From contig MU069593.1 in assembly GCA_002284615.2 (NCBI GenBank), forward strand, positions 141,812 through 173,470: DNA of 31,659 bases, read 5' to 3'. The notes beneath the pieces were generated by a model. It did not search any database and had not been told where the DNA came from. It worked only from the letters and a program-made list of their open reading frames with translations. The translations under genes and the position numbers were made by a program. Each line of letters starts with the position of its first letter. Position 1 is the stretch's first letter. This document shows, one piece after another, positions 1-11,200 of this stretch. The stretch is from Dunaliella salina. Taxonomy: Eukaryota > Chlorophyta > Chlorophyceae > Chlamydomonadales > Dunaliellaceae.

Positions 1-341
1 TTGCATGTATTCATGCACAATACAGGAACATGAACGTACCCTTCTTTGCACTCTCTTTGTTCCCACATACACACAAATGCAAGCATTCTTGCAAGCCTCT
101 TTTTTTGTTGTTGTTTGTTGATCATTATTCACTTTTTCAAAAAAAAAGTTGGTGCATCCCACATAAAGCTGCCAGAATGTGGCAAAAGGCTGACGTCTCA
201 ACAGGTGATTTTTCAAATGCTTTGCAACACATTTTGCTGGAGCCTGTTTGCCCAATTGGCTACGGTGCTCAAAATCTCCTTTAAAAAGCAGCGTGTTCGA
301 GGGAAGCAATGAGGAACAGTGGAAACTCCATGGTTTTTGTC

Positions 342-395
<54 letters not shown>

Positions 396-468
396 CGCAT
401 GTGCATATAAAATTTGATCTTGTTCACGTGTCTGCAACTTTTGCTGCTGTGCATCCACTGTCCTGCAG
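1..468. other. Upstream non-coding stretch, probably intron
   Basis: I see no convincing coding region here. The stretch ends in a polypyrimidine/CTG-rich run and an AG at 467-468 that serves as the acceptor for the linker exon at 469, so it is best read as an intron of the NACHT-WD40-like gene whose earlier exons lie left of the window. It also holds a TG microsatellite and a short A/T-rich run near 100-150. Confidence 0.5.
344..393. repeat. TG dinucleotide microsatellite
   Basis: An uninterrupted run of about 25 TG units. Open frames across it, including one on the minus strand with a Thr-His run, are artefacts of the repeat. Confidence 0.98.
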
Positions 469-605
469 GGCTGCCTTACAGCTTGCATGTGACTCACCAT
501 ATAATTCTGTGGTGACAAAGCATGCCAACAGTCTGCCTGAGCAGCCTCAGGCAAAGCTGGTGACAAGAGAGCATGATTGGCATGCGTGCCTTAGCACTCT
601 GAAAG
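469..605 (+). CDS. Linker exon preceding the first WD40 blade
   Basis: The acceptor is TCCTGCAG before 469 and the donor is G|GTTAG after 605. The frame (codons from 470) is open and encodes about 45 residues, running from AALQLACDSPYNSVV to REHDWHACLSTLKG. The final half-codon joins to the exon at 1092 to complete the Gly-His of a WD40 repeat. The order Ala-Leu-Gln, then Ser-Pro-x-x-Ser-Val-Val, then Asp-Trp-x-x-Cys-Leu-x-Thr-Leu-x-Gly-His resembles the linker that connects NACHT to WD40 in NWD-type proteins. That assignment is from pattern memory, not a search. Entry phase 2 means another exon must precede it. Confidence 0.6.
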
Positions 606-2251
606 GTTAGTTTTGTTGCAACACAAGTCTTTGAAAGTTATTTCAAATACATGTGGCTTTGTCTTGTCTTTTCTGGCCTAGACTTGAGATTCATGCACGT
701 CAATGCTATTGTCTATTTCATACAAATTTGTTTTGATGGTAAATGCATTGCGTTGGCATGAGTTGCCCCACATCGCTGCAAAAAAAAAGGCGCGTAAACA
801 TTTTGCTGCAGCCACTACAATAGAGCCCTCTTCAAAAAGAATGCAGTGTATGATTTCGGCGAGAAAGTTTTGCTCCATCACCGGACTTGTGTGTGTTCCA
901 TGGTGACCTTTTCATTCCCATGAACTCTTGCTCTCAAATCACAAGAGCACCAGATCAAATCACGATTATAGCTGTTGCACCTTTGCACCCTCTTGCATGC
1001 GGTCTGATAAGACCTCCGTAAGGTGATGCGCAAGGGTCAAGGCATGCAACTTAAACAAATAAAGCCAATTACATTGCTGCTTACATGGCAGGGCATGATG
1101 ATAATGTGACAAGCGTAGCTGTGAGCGCTGGTGCCATTGTCTCAGGCTCTGAGGACAACGAAGTCAGGTATGCCAGGGTGCCCTGCCCATGTGCTCTGGG
1201 AGTGTAGTTCTTTTGAGTGTTTGCGTTTTTGCACGTTGCCCTAAGCTACATACAATAATCTGCAGTGAACAAGAGCTGAGATAGAAAACATCTTACTTTA
1301 GGTGCCTGCAAAAACTTTGCCGGTGCAGCAGGTGTTCCTTGAGAGCGCCCTCGTTCCTTGCTATTTAGGCATCTCTTTTCTTTATTCTTCAATAAAATCC
1401 AGTGATTGGAGCACACGTCTTTTCTTCTGGCGCATTAGGCATTGAGATGTGTTGAAGAATTGGCATGCAAAGCTCCGTTTGTGGCCTTGTGGCCCTTTTT
1501 GCCCTTGCTGACAAAAATGGGAGCAGTTGCGTGTGTGTTTCACATCCATGGTCCATTGCTGCTGGACTGCTCCGGGTTGATTGCTTGCACCCTACCCTTG
1601 CATTGAACATGGGGGCCTATCAGGGAAGCCCATTCATTCAGTACCATGCTATTAGGTGTCCTTCTCCCCCAGGAAGTCAAGCAGATGGGTATACAGATTT
1701 GTTCACTCTGATACATAAGACCATTCTGCATCTAGAAGAGCAAAAAAAGCTTTGTGAACTATTATCTCCTATTGAGGCTTTCAATTGTTTTGTGTTGTTT
1801 GATCGACCAGAGTGCACAAAAATGATAAGTGGAATTTGGCCCCAAAGCACTGAGAGAAAAAGCGCACCGCATCTAGCTACAATCTGAGGTTTTGTTTGGT
1901 ATCCTACCCAATGGTTTCTTATCATACCCACAGCTTTCACCGTGATGCAAGACACTCCTTTCAGAGTGCAACTGTAACAGCTAGGATTTGATAATGTGTC
2001 TGACTCAGATCAGCCTGATTCGTGATGGCTCTTTCACTGCCTGTATAAGGAGGACACCACATGTAAAAATGTTTTACACAAGACAATTATGTAATATTAC
2101 TAATTTATTATTTTGTAATCAACTTCCTGCTTGAATGTAGACTTGAGAATGGGCAATGTGGGGGTTTTGGATTCCAGGGGTTGATTGGTCATGTCCTTTA
2201 GGATTCTTTTGAAAAGCTGAGACAAGCATGCACAGTTATCAATTGCGCACA

Positions 2252-2295
<44 letters not shown>

Positions 2296-5200
2296 CAAGT
2301 GCAAGTGCAAGTGCAAGTGCAAGTGCATGTGCATGCCTGTGAAGCTTTTAGCTCTTTGTGTAAGGCAGCACCTTCCCTGCTGGGGAGATGCATGAGCCTC
2401 ACTGGCTCCAGCTGTGGTAGCTCAAGGGAAGTGGCACTAATTTCTTGGTGGTCTTGAGATAGAATGTGCTCATGCAGACGGCCCATGGCCATCTGTTCTA
2501 GTTCCTGCTTTCTCTCACCTGCACCTTGCAAGTTAACCTCCCTTCACCACCAACCCTATCCCATGATCAAGTTTGTTTTGTATGCCAATTTTTGTTGATC
2601 TAACCCCCAGTTTTTCGTCCAGAGGTTGAAGCTGAGCTTTGGGTGAGATTTTGGCCAAGAACAAACAAAACTACGATGAGGTGTAAATTATATAATATTG
2701 CGTGGGAGCCCCCGCATAATATTTTGGTACCCTGAATATGAGACCTGCCGTAATTTCCATGTGTAGGAAGGGGTCAGTATCTCCCAGGATTGTTGATTTC
2801 TGCATTTGATCATTCCCTCCTCATAGTATGCTCAGGTTGTAATGGTGATGAGAAAGATCTTTTGTGGCTTGTTTTCATCAATGGAGTGTACGTGCTTTAC
2901 TGCGCAATACTAGTGCAGTAATGATCGCTTATTGTCTGCTCACATGAGTACATGAATGATATCTAGCCATGGGTAAATAGGGTGCCAGTATCTCAAACAG
3001 GCTGCTAAGCCTAGAAGAGGCTCGGCCTGTTCAGGTTGGGCCTCTTTGGGTACATAGATTTATTGAGTAGTTTTAGGTAATTTTACACCATTTTTGGGTG
3101 CAATGAGGGTCACCAAGGGTGAGACCCTACCGCCAAATAGCCTCCCCAGGCCTCGTCTGGCCTCACCCTCAGCGAAATTGTTTAAGGTGGCTACCAACCC
3201 ATATGGTGTCACATCTACACATCATGTTTATTCCATTGGAAGCAGCCAAAAAGATATTTGTTGGCAGCTGCGCATTTGCATCAGCAGGGCATGAACATCA
3301 ATAGCAGGAGTATACCACCTCATGGCCCGGACTGAAGTATACCGCATCCCTTCCCTGGTTGTATTGCTGCTGCTGCCCATCTGCCAGGGTTTGGGACCTG
3401 GAAAGCGGGACGTGCAAGGCAACGCTGGCCGGACACAGCAGAGATGTGACCAGCGTCGCTGTCAGCCCAGATGCCCGCATTTGTGTGTCTGGCTCTGACG
3501 ACGAAACGCTCAAGTACGCCCCCATTCATCTGCCTTGGGGACTGTCTGTGTTAATGCAGCACCCTCAGTGGTGACTGCTGGACTGGTGTTGAAGGGGAAG
3601 TAAGCCTCGGGTTTTCAGTGGTGCTTCCGCATCCTATATGCAAGAGACCAACAACCCTTTGCTGACGGAGCAGGGCGTCGTGCATTCCTGGATCTGTGGT
3701 CATTGTACACATCCAGTCTTGCATTCCCTGGGTGTGCCCAGATTGTGATGAGAGGGCTGTTTTTGCGATGGCCTGCCTGCATAGCTTCTCAGCGTGCTTG
3801 TTTGTTCTTGCTTGTTTCAGATGTCTGCAGCTATCTTGCTCAATTGTTTGATTGTTGTTGTGAATGCTGCCGCTACCTCACGCTCTTTTCACTTCATGGG
3901 GGGCAACAGCTGACAAAGGTGTGTGTTGGCGGCTGCCCATTTGAATCAGCAGGGCATGCACATCACCAGCAGGAGTCCTCCATCATATCTTGGCCTGACT
4001 GGAGTAAACTGCATCTTTTCCCTGGTTGTGTTGCTGCTGCTGCCCATCTGCCAGGGTTTGGGACCTGGAGAGCGGGACATGCAAGGCAACACTGACCGGA
4101 CACTGCGATGCTGTGACCAGCGTCGCTGTCAGCTCTGATGCCCGCACCTGCGTGTCTGGCTCCAGGGATGAAACGCTCAGGTGCGCCCCCATTCATCTGC
4201 CTTGGTGACTGTCTTTGTTGACGCAGCACTTCCGTGGTGACTGCTGGAGGTCTTGCTGGGGAAACAAGCCTCTGATTTGCAGTGGTGCTTCTGCATCCTA
4301 GACGAGATAGACCAACAACCCTTTGCTGACGGAGCAGGGTGTCGTGCATGCCTGGATCTGTGGTCATTGTATATATCCAGTCTTGCATTCCCTGTGTATA
4401 CTCAGATTGTGATGAGAGGGCTGTTTTTGCAATGGCCTGCCTGCAGAGCTTCTCAGCGTGCTTGTTTTTGCTGATTCCGTATGTCTGCAGCAATCTCGCT
4501 CGCTTGTTTGATTATTGTTGTGAATGTTGCCGCTACCTCACACTCTTTTCACTTCATGGGGAGCAACAGCTGACGAAGCTGTGTGTCCTGGCAGCTGCCC
4601 ATGTACAACAGCAAGGCATACACAACACCAGCAGGAGTCCTCCATCATATCTTGGCCCTGACTGGAGTAAACTGCATCTTTTCCCTGATTGTGCTGCTGC
4701 TGCTGCCCATCTGCCAGGGTTTGGGACCTGGAGAGCGGGACCTGCAAGGCAACGCTGGCCGGACACACCGATTCTGTGACCAGCATCGCAGTCAGCTCTG
4801 ATGCCGGCATCTGTGTGTCTGGCTCCTGTGACAAAACGCTCAGGTGCGCCCCCATTCATCTGCCTTGGTGACTGTCTTTGTTGATGCAGCACTTCCGTGG
4901 TGACTGCTGGTCTTGGAGGGGAAATAAGCCTCAAGATTTTAGTGGTGCTTCCACGTCCTATACGCGAAAGACAACAACCCTTTGCTGACGGAGCAGGGTG
5001 TCGTGCATTCCTAAATCTATGGTCATGCTAAGAATGCGGGCATGCATTCCCTGTGTGTGCTCAAGTTGTGAAGCCGGTGATGAGAAGGCTGATTCCATGG
5101 CCTGCCTGCATAGCTTCTCAGCGTGCTTGTTCGTACTTGCTGGTTTCATACGTCTGCAGCAATCCCGCTAGGTTTTTTCATTGTTGTCATGAATTCTGCT

Positions 5201-8200
5201 GCTACCTCTGACTCTTTTCACTTCATGGGGAGCAACAGCTGACAAAGCTGTGTGTGTTGGTGGCTGCTCACCTGCATCACCAGAGCATGCACATCACCAA
5301 CAGGAGNCCTTCATCTTTTGGCCCTGACTGGAATAAACTGCATCTCTTCCGTTTTGTGTTGCTGCTGCTGCCCATCTGCCAGGGTTTGGGACCTGGAGAG
5401 CAGGACGTGCAAGGCAACGCTGGCTGGACACAGCAGTGTTGTGGAATGCATCGCTGTCAGCCCAGATGCCCGCATCTGTGTATCTGGCTCTGACGACAAA
5501 ACGCTCAGGTGCGCCCCCAGTCATGTGCTCGGAGTGACTGTCTCTGATGATGCAGCACCTCAGTGGTAGCTGCAGGAGGTCTTGAGGGGGAAATAAGCCT
5601 CAGATTTGCAGTGGTGCTTCCGCATCCTATAAAGAAAGAACATCAATCCTTTGCTACTGGAGCAGGGTGTCGTGCATGCCTGGATCTATGGTCATGCTAT
5701 GCATCCGGGCATGCATCACTTGTGTGTGCTCAGGTTGTAAAGCTGGTGATGAGAGGGCTGTTTTTGCAATGGCCTGCCTGCAGAGCTTCTCAGTGTGCTT
5801 GTTTGTACTTGCTGATTCCGTGTGTCTGCAGCAATATTGCTCAATTCTTTGATTGTTGTCGTGAATGTTGCCGCTACCTCACACTCTTTTCACTTCATGG
5901 GGAGCAACATCTGACAGAGCTGTTGGGGGCTGCCCATTTGCATCAGCAGGGCATGCACACCACCAACAGGAGTCCTCCATCTTCTGGCCCTGACTGGAGT
6001 AAACTGCATCTTCTTTCCTGGATGTGTTGCTGCTGCTGCTCATCTGCCAGGGTTTGGGACCTGGAGAGCGGGGCGTGCAAGGCAACGCTGGCCGGATACA
6101 ACGATTCTGTGCAATGCGTCGCTGTCAGTTCTGATGCCCGCACCTGTGTGTCTGGCTCCTTTGACAAAACGATCAGGTGCGCCCCCATTCATATGCTCGA
6201 AGTGACTGTCTTTGTTGATGCAGCGCCTCAGTGGTGACTGCTCGACTGGTTTTGGAGGGGAAATAAGCCGGGGGATTTCGGTGCTGCTTCCGCATCCTAT
6301 ACAAGAAAGAACAACAATACTTTGCTGATGGAGCAGGGTGTTGTGCATTCCTTGGTCTAGATGGTCTTATGCATCTGGTCTTACATTCCCTGTGTGTGCT
6401 CAGATTGTGATGCCAGTGATGAGAGGGCTGATTTGCATGGCCTGCCTGTAGAGCCTCACAGCGTGCTTGTTTGTACTTGCTGGTTTTTATGTCTGCAGCA
6501 ACCTCACTGGAATGTGGTTGATGTCGCGAATGTTGCTGCTACCTCACACTCTTTTCACTTCACCGGGAACAACAGCTGACAAAGCTGTGTGTGTTGGGGC
6601 TGTCCATTTGCATCAGCAGGGCATGCACGTCACCAACAGGAGTCCTTCGTCTTTTGGCCCTGACTGGAGTAAAATGCATCTCTTCCCTTTTGTGTTATGC
6701 TGCTGCTGCCCATCTGCCAGGGTTTGGGACCTGGAGAGCGGGACGTGCAAGGCAACGCTGGCCGGGCACGGCGATATTGTGCTATGCGTCGCTGTCAGCT
6801 CTGACGCCCGCACCTGTGTGTCTGGCTCCTGTGACAGAACGCTCAGGTGCGCCCTCATTCATATGCTTGAAGTGACTGTCTTTGTTGATGCAGCACCTCA
6901 GTGGTGACTGCTGGACTGGTCTTGGAAAGGAAATAAGCCTGGACCTGGCGAATGTTGAAGGCGGGGGGGGTTAGCCCTCTCGCCTGCCCAAGCTTCCAGG
7001 GAAGCAGCTTTGCAGTAGTGTGCAGCAGCAGACCAGACTCTGCTCTCTCACTAAAGCGTGGAGGAGAAAGCTCACACGGGCGTGTGTGGAATTTGTGTGA
7101 AAAGTGCAGGCTGAATGACCCCAAACCCCCCAGTTCCCAGGACCCCGAGGCCACAGTGAAGTCACTGCAGTAGTTTGACTGGATGTGATAGCAGTGAGGG
7201 GAATCATGCGATAGCTAAGTGGAAGCCTGGGACTGGAGCTGGGGGGGGGGGGCGGGAGCATAGGGTATCAGAAGTGAGAACAAACACTCTACTACGGAAC
7301 ACTCTGGCATTGTGTGGTGCTACTCAGAAACTGTGTGGTGCTTTAAGTGCTGCATTGCTACTGGACACTCTGTTATGGAACAACACTTTGCTGAGGAATT
7401 GTGCAGTGCTTTCAGTGCTGTACTGCCAAGGAATTGTGTGGTGCTTTCGATGCTACACTGCTACTGGACACTCTGCTATGGAACAATACTCTGCTATGGA
7501 ATTGTGCAGTGCTTCCAGTGCTGTACTGCTAAGGAACTGTGTGGTGCTCTAAGTGCTCCACTGCTATTGGACACTCTGTTATGGAACAACACTTTGCTAC
7601 GGAATTATGCAGTGCTTCCAGCGCTGTACTGCTGAGGAATTGTGTGTTGCTACCAGTGCTGTACTGCTATTGGATACTCTGCCGTGGAACAACACTCTGC
7701 TAAGAAATTGTGTGGTGCTTTCAGTGCTACACTGCTATTGGATACTCTGCTGTGGAACAAGACTCTGCTAGGGGATTGTGTGGTGCTTCAAGTGCTGCAC
7801 TGCTATTGGACACTCTGCTATGGAACAACACTCTGCTAAGGAATTGTGCAGTGCTTCCAGAGCTGTACTGCTGAGGAACTGTGTGGCGCTTTCAGTGCTG
7901 CACTGCAATTGGATACTCTGCTATGGAACAACACTTTGCTACGGAATTGTGCTTCCAGTGCTGTATTCCTAAGGAACTGTGTGGTGCTCCGAGTACTGAG
8001 TTGCTGTTGGTGCCTGTCTCACACTCTTGTTTTGTTTGCCTACCTGACTTTTTTTTCCTTTTCTAGAGCTTTTCTCAGGGTTTTCCTGTCACATCAGAGC
8101 CGAGCAGCCGAACTTTATGGCGCTGAAGGCTTAAATCCCATTGTAAACTTGTAACCTTGGATGGTCATAATATACATCCGGTCTTACGTTCCCTGTGTAT

Positions 8201-11200
8201 GCTCAGGCTGTGATGCCGGTGATGACAAGGCTGATTGCATGGCCTGCCTGTAGAGCTTCACAGCGTGCTTGTTTGTACTTGCTGGTTTTTATGTCTGCAG
8301 CAATTTCGCTGGAATGTGGTTGATGTCGTGAATGTTGCTGCTACCTCAGGCTCTTTTCACTTCATGCAGAGCAACAGCTGGCAAAGCTGTGTGTGTTCGC
8401 GGTTGCCCACTTGTATCAGCAGGGCATGCACATCACCAACAGGAGCCCTTCATCTTTTGGCCCTGACAGGAGTAAACTGCATCCCTTCCCTTTTGTGTTG
8501 CTGCTGCTGCTGCCCATCTGCCAGGGTTTGGGACCTGGAGAGCGGGACGTGCAAGGCAACGCTGGCCGGACACAGCGCTCATGTGAACAGGGTCGCTGCC
8601 AGCTCTGATGCCGGCATCTGTGTGTCTGGCTCTAACGACAAAACGCTCAGGTGCGCCCCCATTCATATGCTCGAAGTAACTGTGTTGATGCAGCACCCTC
8701 AGTGGTGACTGCTGGACTGGCCTTGGAGGGGAAATAAGCCTCAGATTTGCAGAGGTGCTTCCACATCCTATACGAGAAAGACCAACAACCCTTTGCTGAC
8801 GGAGCAGGGTGTCGTGCATTCCTGGATCTGTGGTCATTGTATACATCCAGTCTTGCATTCCCTGGGTGTGCCAAGATTCTGATGAGAGGGCTGTTTTTGC
8901 GATGGCCTGCCTGCATAGCTTCTCAGCATGCTTGTTTGTTCTTGCTTGTTTCAGATGTCTGCAGCAATCAATTGTTTGATTGTTGTCTTGAATGCTGCCA
9001 CTGCCTCATGGTCTTTTTTTTTTCATGGGGAGCAACAGCTGACAAAGGCGTGTGTGTTGACGGCTACCCATTTGCATCAGCAGGGCATGCACATCACCAA
9101 CAGGAGTCCTTCATCTTCTGGCCCTGACTGGAGAAAACTGCATCCCTTCCCTTTTGTGTTGCTACTGCTGCCCATCTGCCAGGGTTTGGGACCTGGAGAG
9201 CGGGACGTGCAAGGCAACGCTGGCCGGACACAGCGATTCTGTGACCAGCGTCGCAGTCAACCCTGATGCTGGCATCTGTGTGTCTGGCTCTTACGATAAA
9301 ACGCTCAGGTGTGCCCCCATTCATCTGCCTTGGTGGCTGTCTTTGTTGATCTTTGTTGTTGCAGCACCTCCGTGGTGACTGCTGGAGGTTTTAAATGGGA
9401 AGTAAGCCTCGGATTTGCAATGGTGCTTCCGCATGCCTGTGCAAGGATGACCAACAACCCTTTGCTGACGGAGCAGGGTGTTGTGCATTCCTGGATCTTG
9501 GGTCATTGTATGCATCCCGTCTTTATTTCCGTGTGTGTGATCAGATTGTGATGCCAGTGATGAGAGGGCTGATTCGCAACGGCCTGCCTGCATAGATTCT
9601 CAGCGTGCTTGTTTGTTCTTGCTGGTTTCATATGTTTGCTGCAATCTCGCTTGATTGTTTGATTGTTGCCGTGAATGTTCCACTGCCATGCGCCCTCTTT
9701 ATTTCATGGGGAGCGACAGCTGACAAAGCTGTGTGTGTTGGCAGCTGCCCATTTGCATCAGCAGAGCATGCACATCACAAACAGGAGTCCTCCATCTTTT
9801 GGCCCTGACTGGAATAAACTGCATCTTTTTTCCCTGGTTATGTTGCTGCTGCTGCCCATCTGCCAGGGTTTGGGACCTGGAGAGCGGGATGTGCAAGGCA
9901 ACGCTGGCCGGACACAGCAATTGGGTGTGTACTGTCACTGTCAGCCCTGATGCCCGCACCTGCGTGTCTGGCTCTCTTGATAATACGCTCAGGTGCGCTC
10001 CCATTCATCTGTCTTGGTGACTGTCTTTGTTGATGCAGCTCCTCAGTTGTTACTTCTGGAGGCTTTGAAGGGGAAATATGCCTCGGATTGGCAGTGGTGC
10101 TTTCGCATCCTAGATGAGATTGACCAACAACCCTTTGCTGACAGAGCAGGGTGTTGTGCATGCCTGGATAATTGGTCATGCTATGCGTGCAGGCATGCAC
10201 TCCCTATGTGTGCTCAGATTGTGATGCTGGTGATGAGAGGCCTGCTTTTGCAATGGCCTGCCTGCATCGCTTCTCAGCATGCTTGTTTGTACTTGCTGGT
10301 TTTTATGTCTGCAGCAATCTTGCTCGATTGTTTGATTGTTATCGTGAATGTTGCCGCTACCTCACGCTCTTTTCACTTCATGGGGGGCAACAGCTGACAA
10401 AGCTGTGTGTGTTGGCCGCTGCTCATTTGCATCAGCAGGGCATGCACATCACCAACAGGAGTCCTCCATCATATCTTGGCCCTGGCTGGAGGAAACTGCA
10501 TCCCTTCCCTGGTTGTATTGCTGCTGCTGCCCACCTGCCAGGGTTTGGGACCTGGAAAGCGGGACGTGCAAGGCAACGCTGGCTGGACACAGTAATGCGG
10601 TGACCAGCGTTGCTGTCAGCTCTGATGCCCGCACCTGTGTGTCTGGCTCCTGTGACAAAACGCTCAGGTGCGCCCCCATTCATATGCTCGAAGTAACTGT
10701 CTTTGTTGATGCAGCACCTCAGTGATGACTGCTGGAGGTTTTGAAGGAAAAGTAAGCCTCGGATTTGCAGTGGTGCTTCCGCATGCCTGTGCAAGGATGA
10801 CCAACAACCCTTTGCTGACGGAGCAGGGTGTCGTGAATTCCTGGATCTGTGGTCATTGTGTACATCCAGTCTTGCATTCCCTGTGTGTGCTCAGATTGTG
10901 ATGAGAGTGCTTGTTTTGCAATGGCCTGCCTGCATAGCTTCTCAGCGTGCTTGTTTGTTTTTGCTGATTCCGTACATCTGCAGCAATCTCGCTTGATTGT
11001 TTGATTGTTGTCGTGAATGTTGCCGCTACCTCACACTCTTTTCACTTCATGGGGAGCAACAGCTGACAAAGCTGTGTGTTCTGGCAGCTGCCCATGTACA
11101 ACAGCAAGGCATACACATCACCAATAGGAGTTCTCCATCATATCTTGGCCCTGACTGGGGTAAACTGCATCTTTTCCCTGATTGTATTGCTGCTGCTGCC

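Larger units (their letters stand above)
6941..8160. other. 1.2-kb insertion inside a WD40-array intron
   Basis: Homology to the repeated intron stops after AAATAAGCCT at 6940 and resumes at about 8161 (ATGGTCAT...), so about 1.2 kb of foreign DNA replaces a short piece of the unit. It contains a G-rich start, a 103/68-bp minisatellite and, at the right end, a tail with two TGTAA motifs that recurs near 25.0 kb. No TSD could be fixed by eye. Long open frames across it follow the minisatellite and are not evidence of coding. Confidence 0.75.

Noticed and set aside
2330..2531. Minus-strand frame GERKQELEQMAMGRLHEHIL... next to the CA repeat as a possible exon.
   Set aside because: Composition is fairly protein-like, but there is no GT donor at its end, it runs into the microsatellite, and it opposes the WD40 gene. 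Not enough to call.
5563..6237. Long open frames (up to 224 codons) running through introns of the WD40 array into exons.
   Set aside because: They differ from unit to unit, are broken by stops in most units, and exon borders with constant phase explain the sequence better. Only the last 42 codons are WD40.
7285..8010. CRISPR-like array because of regular repeats.
   Set aside because: Repeats are long, imperfect and lack unique spacers; the setting is an intron of a eukaryotic gene.
7175..8154. Cys/Tyr/Trp-rich open frames over the minisatellite.
   Set aside because: They follow the repeat in all three frames and have no conserved start or domain.
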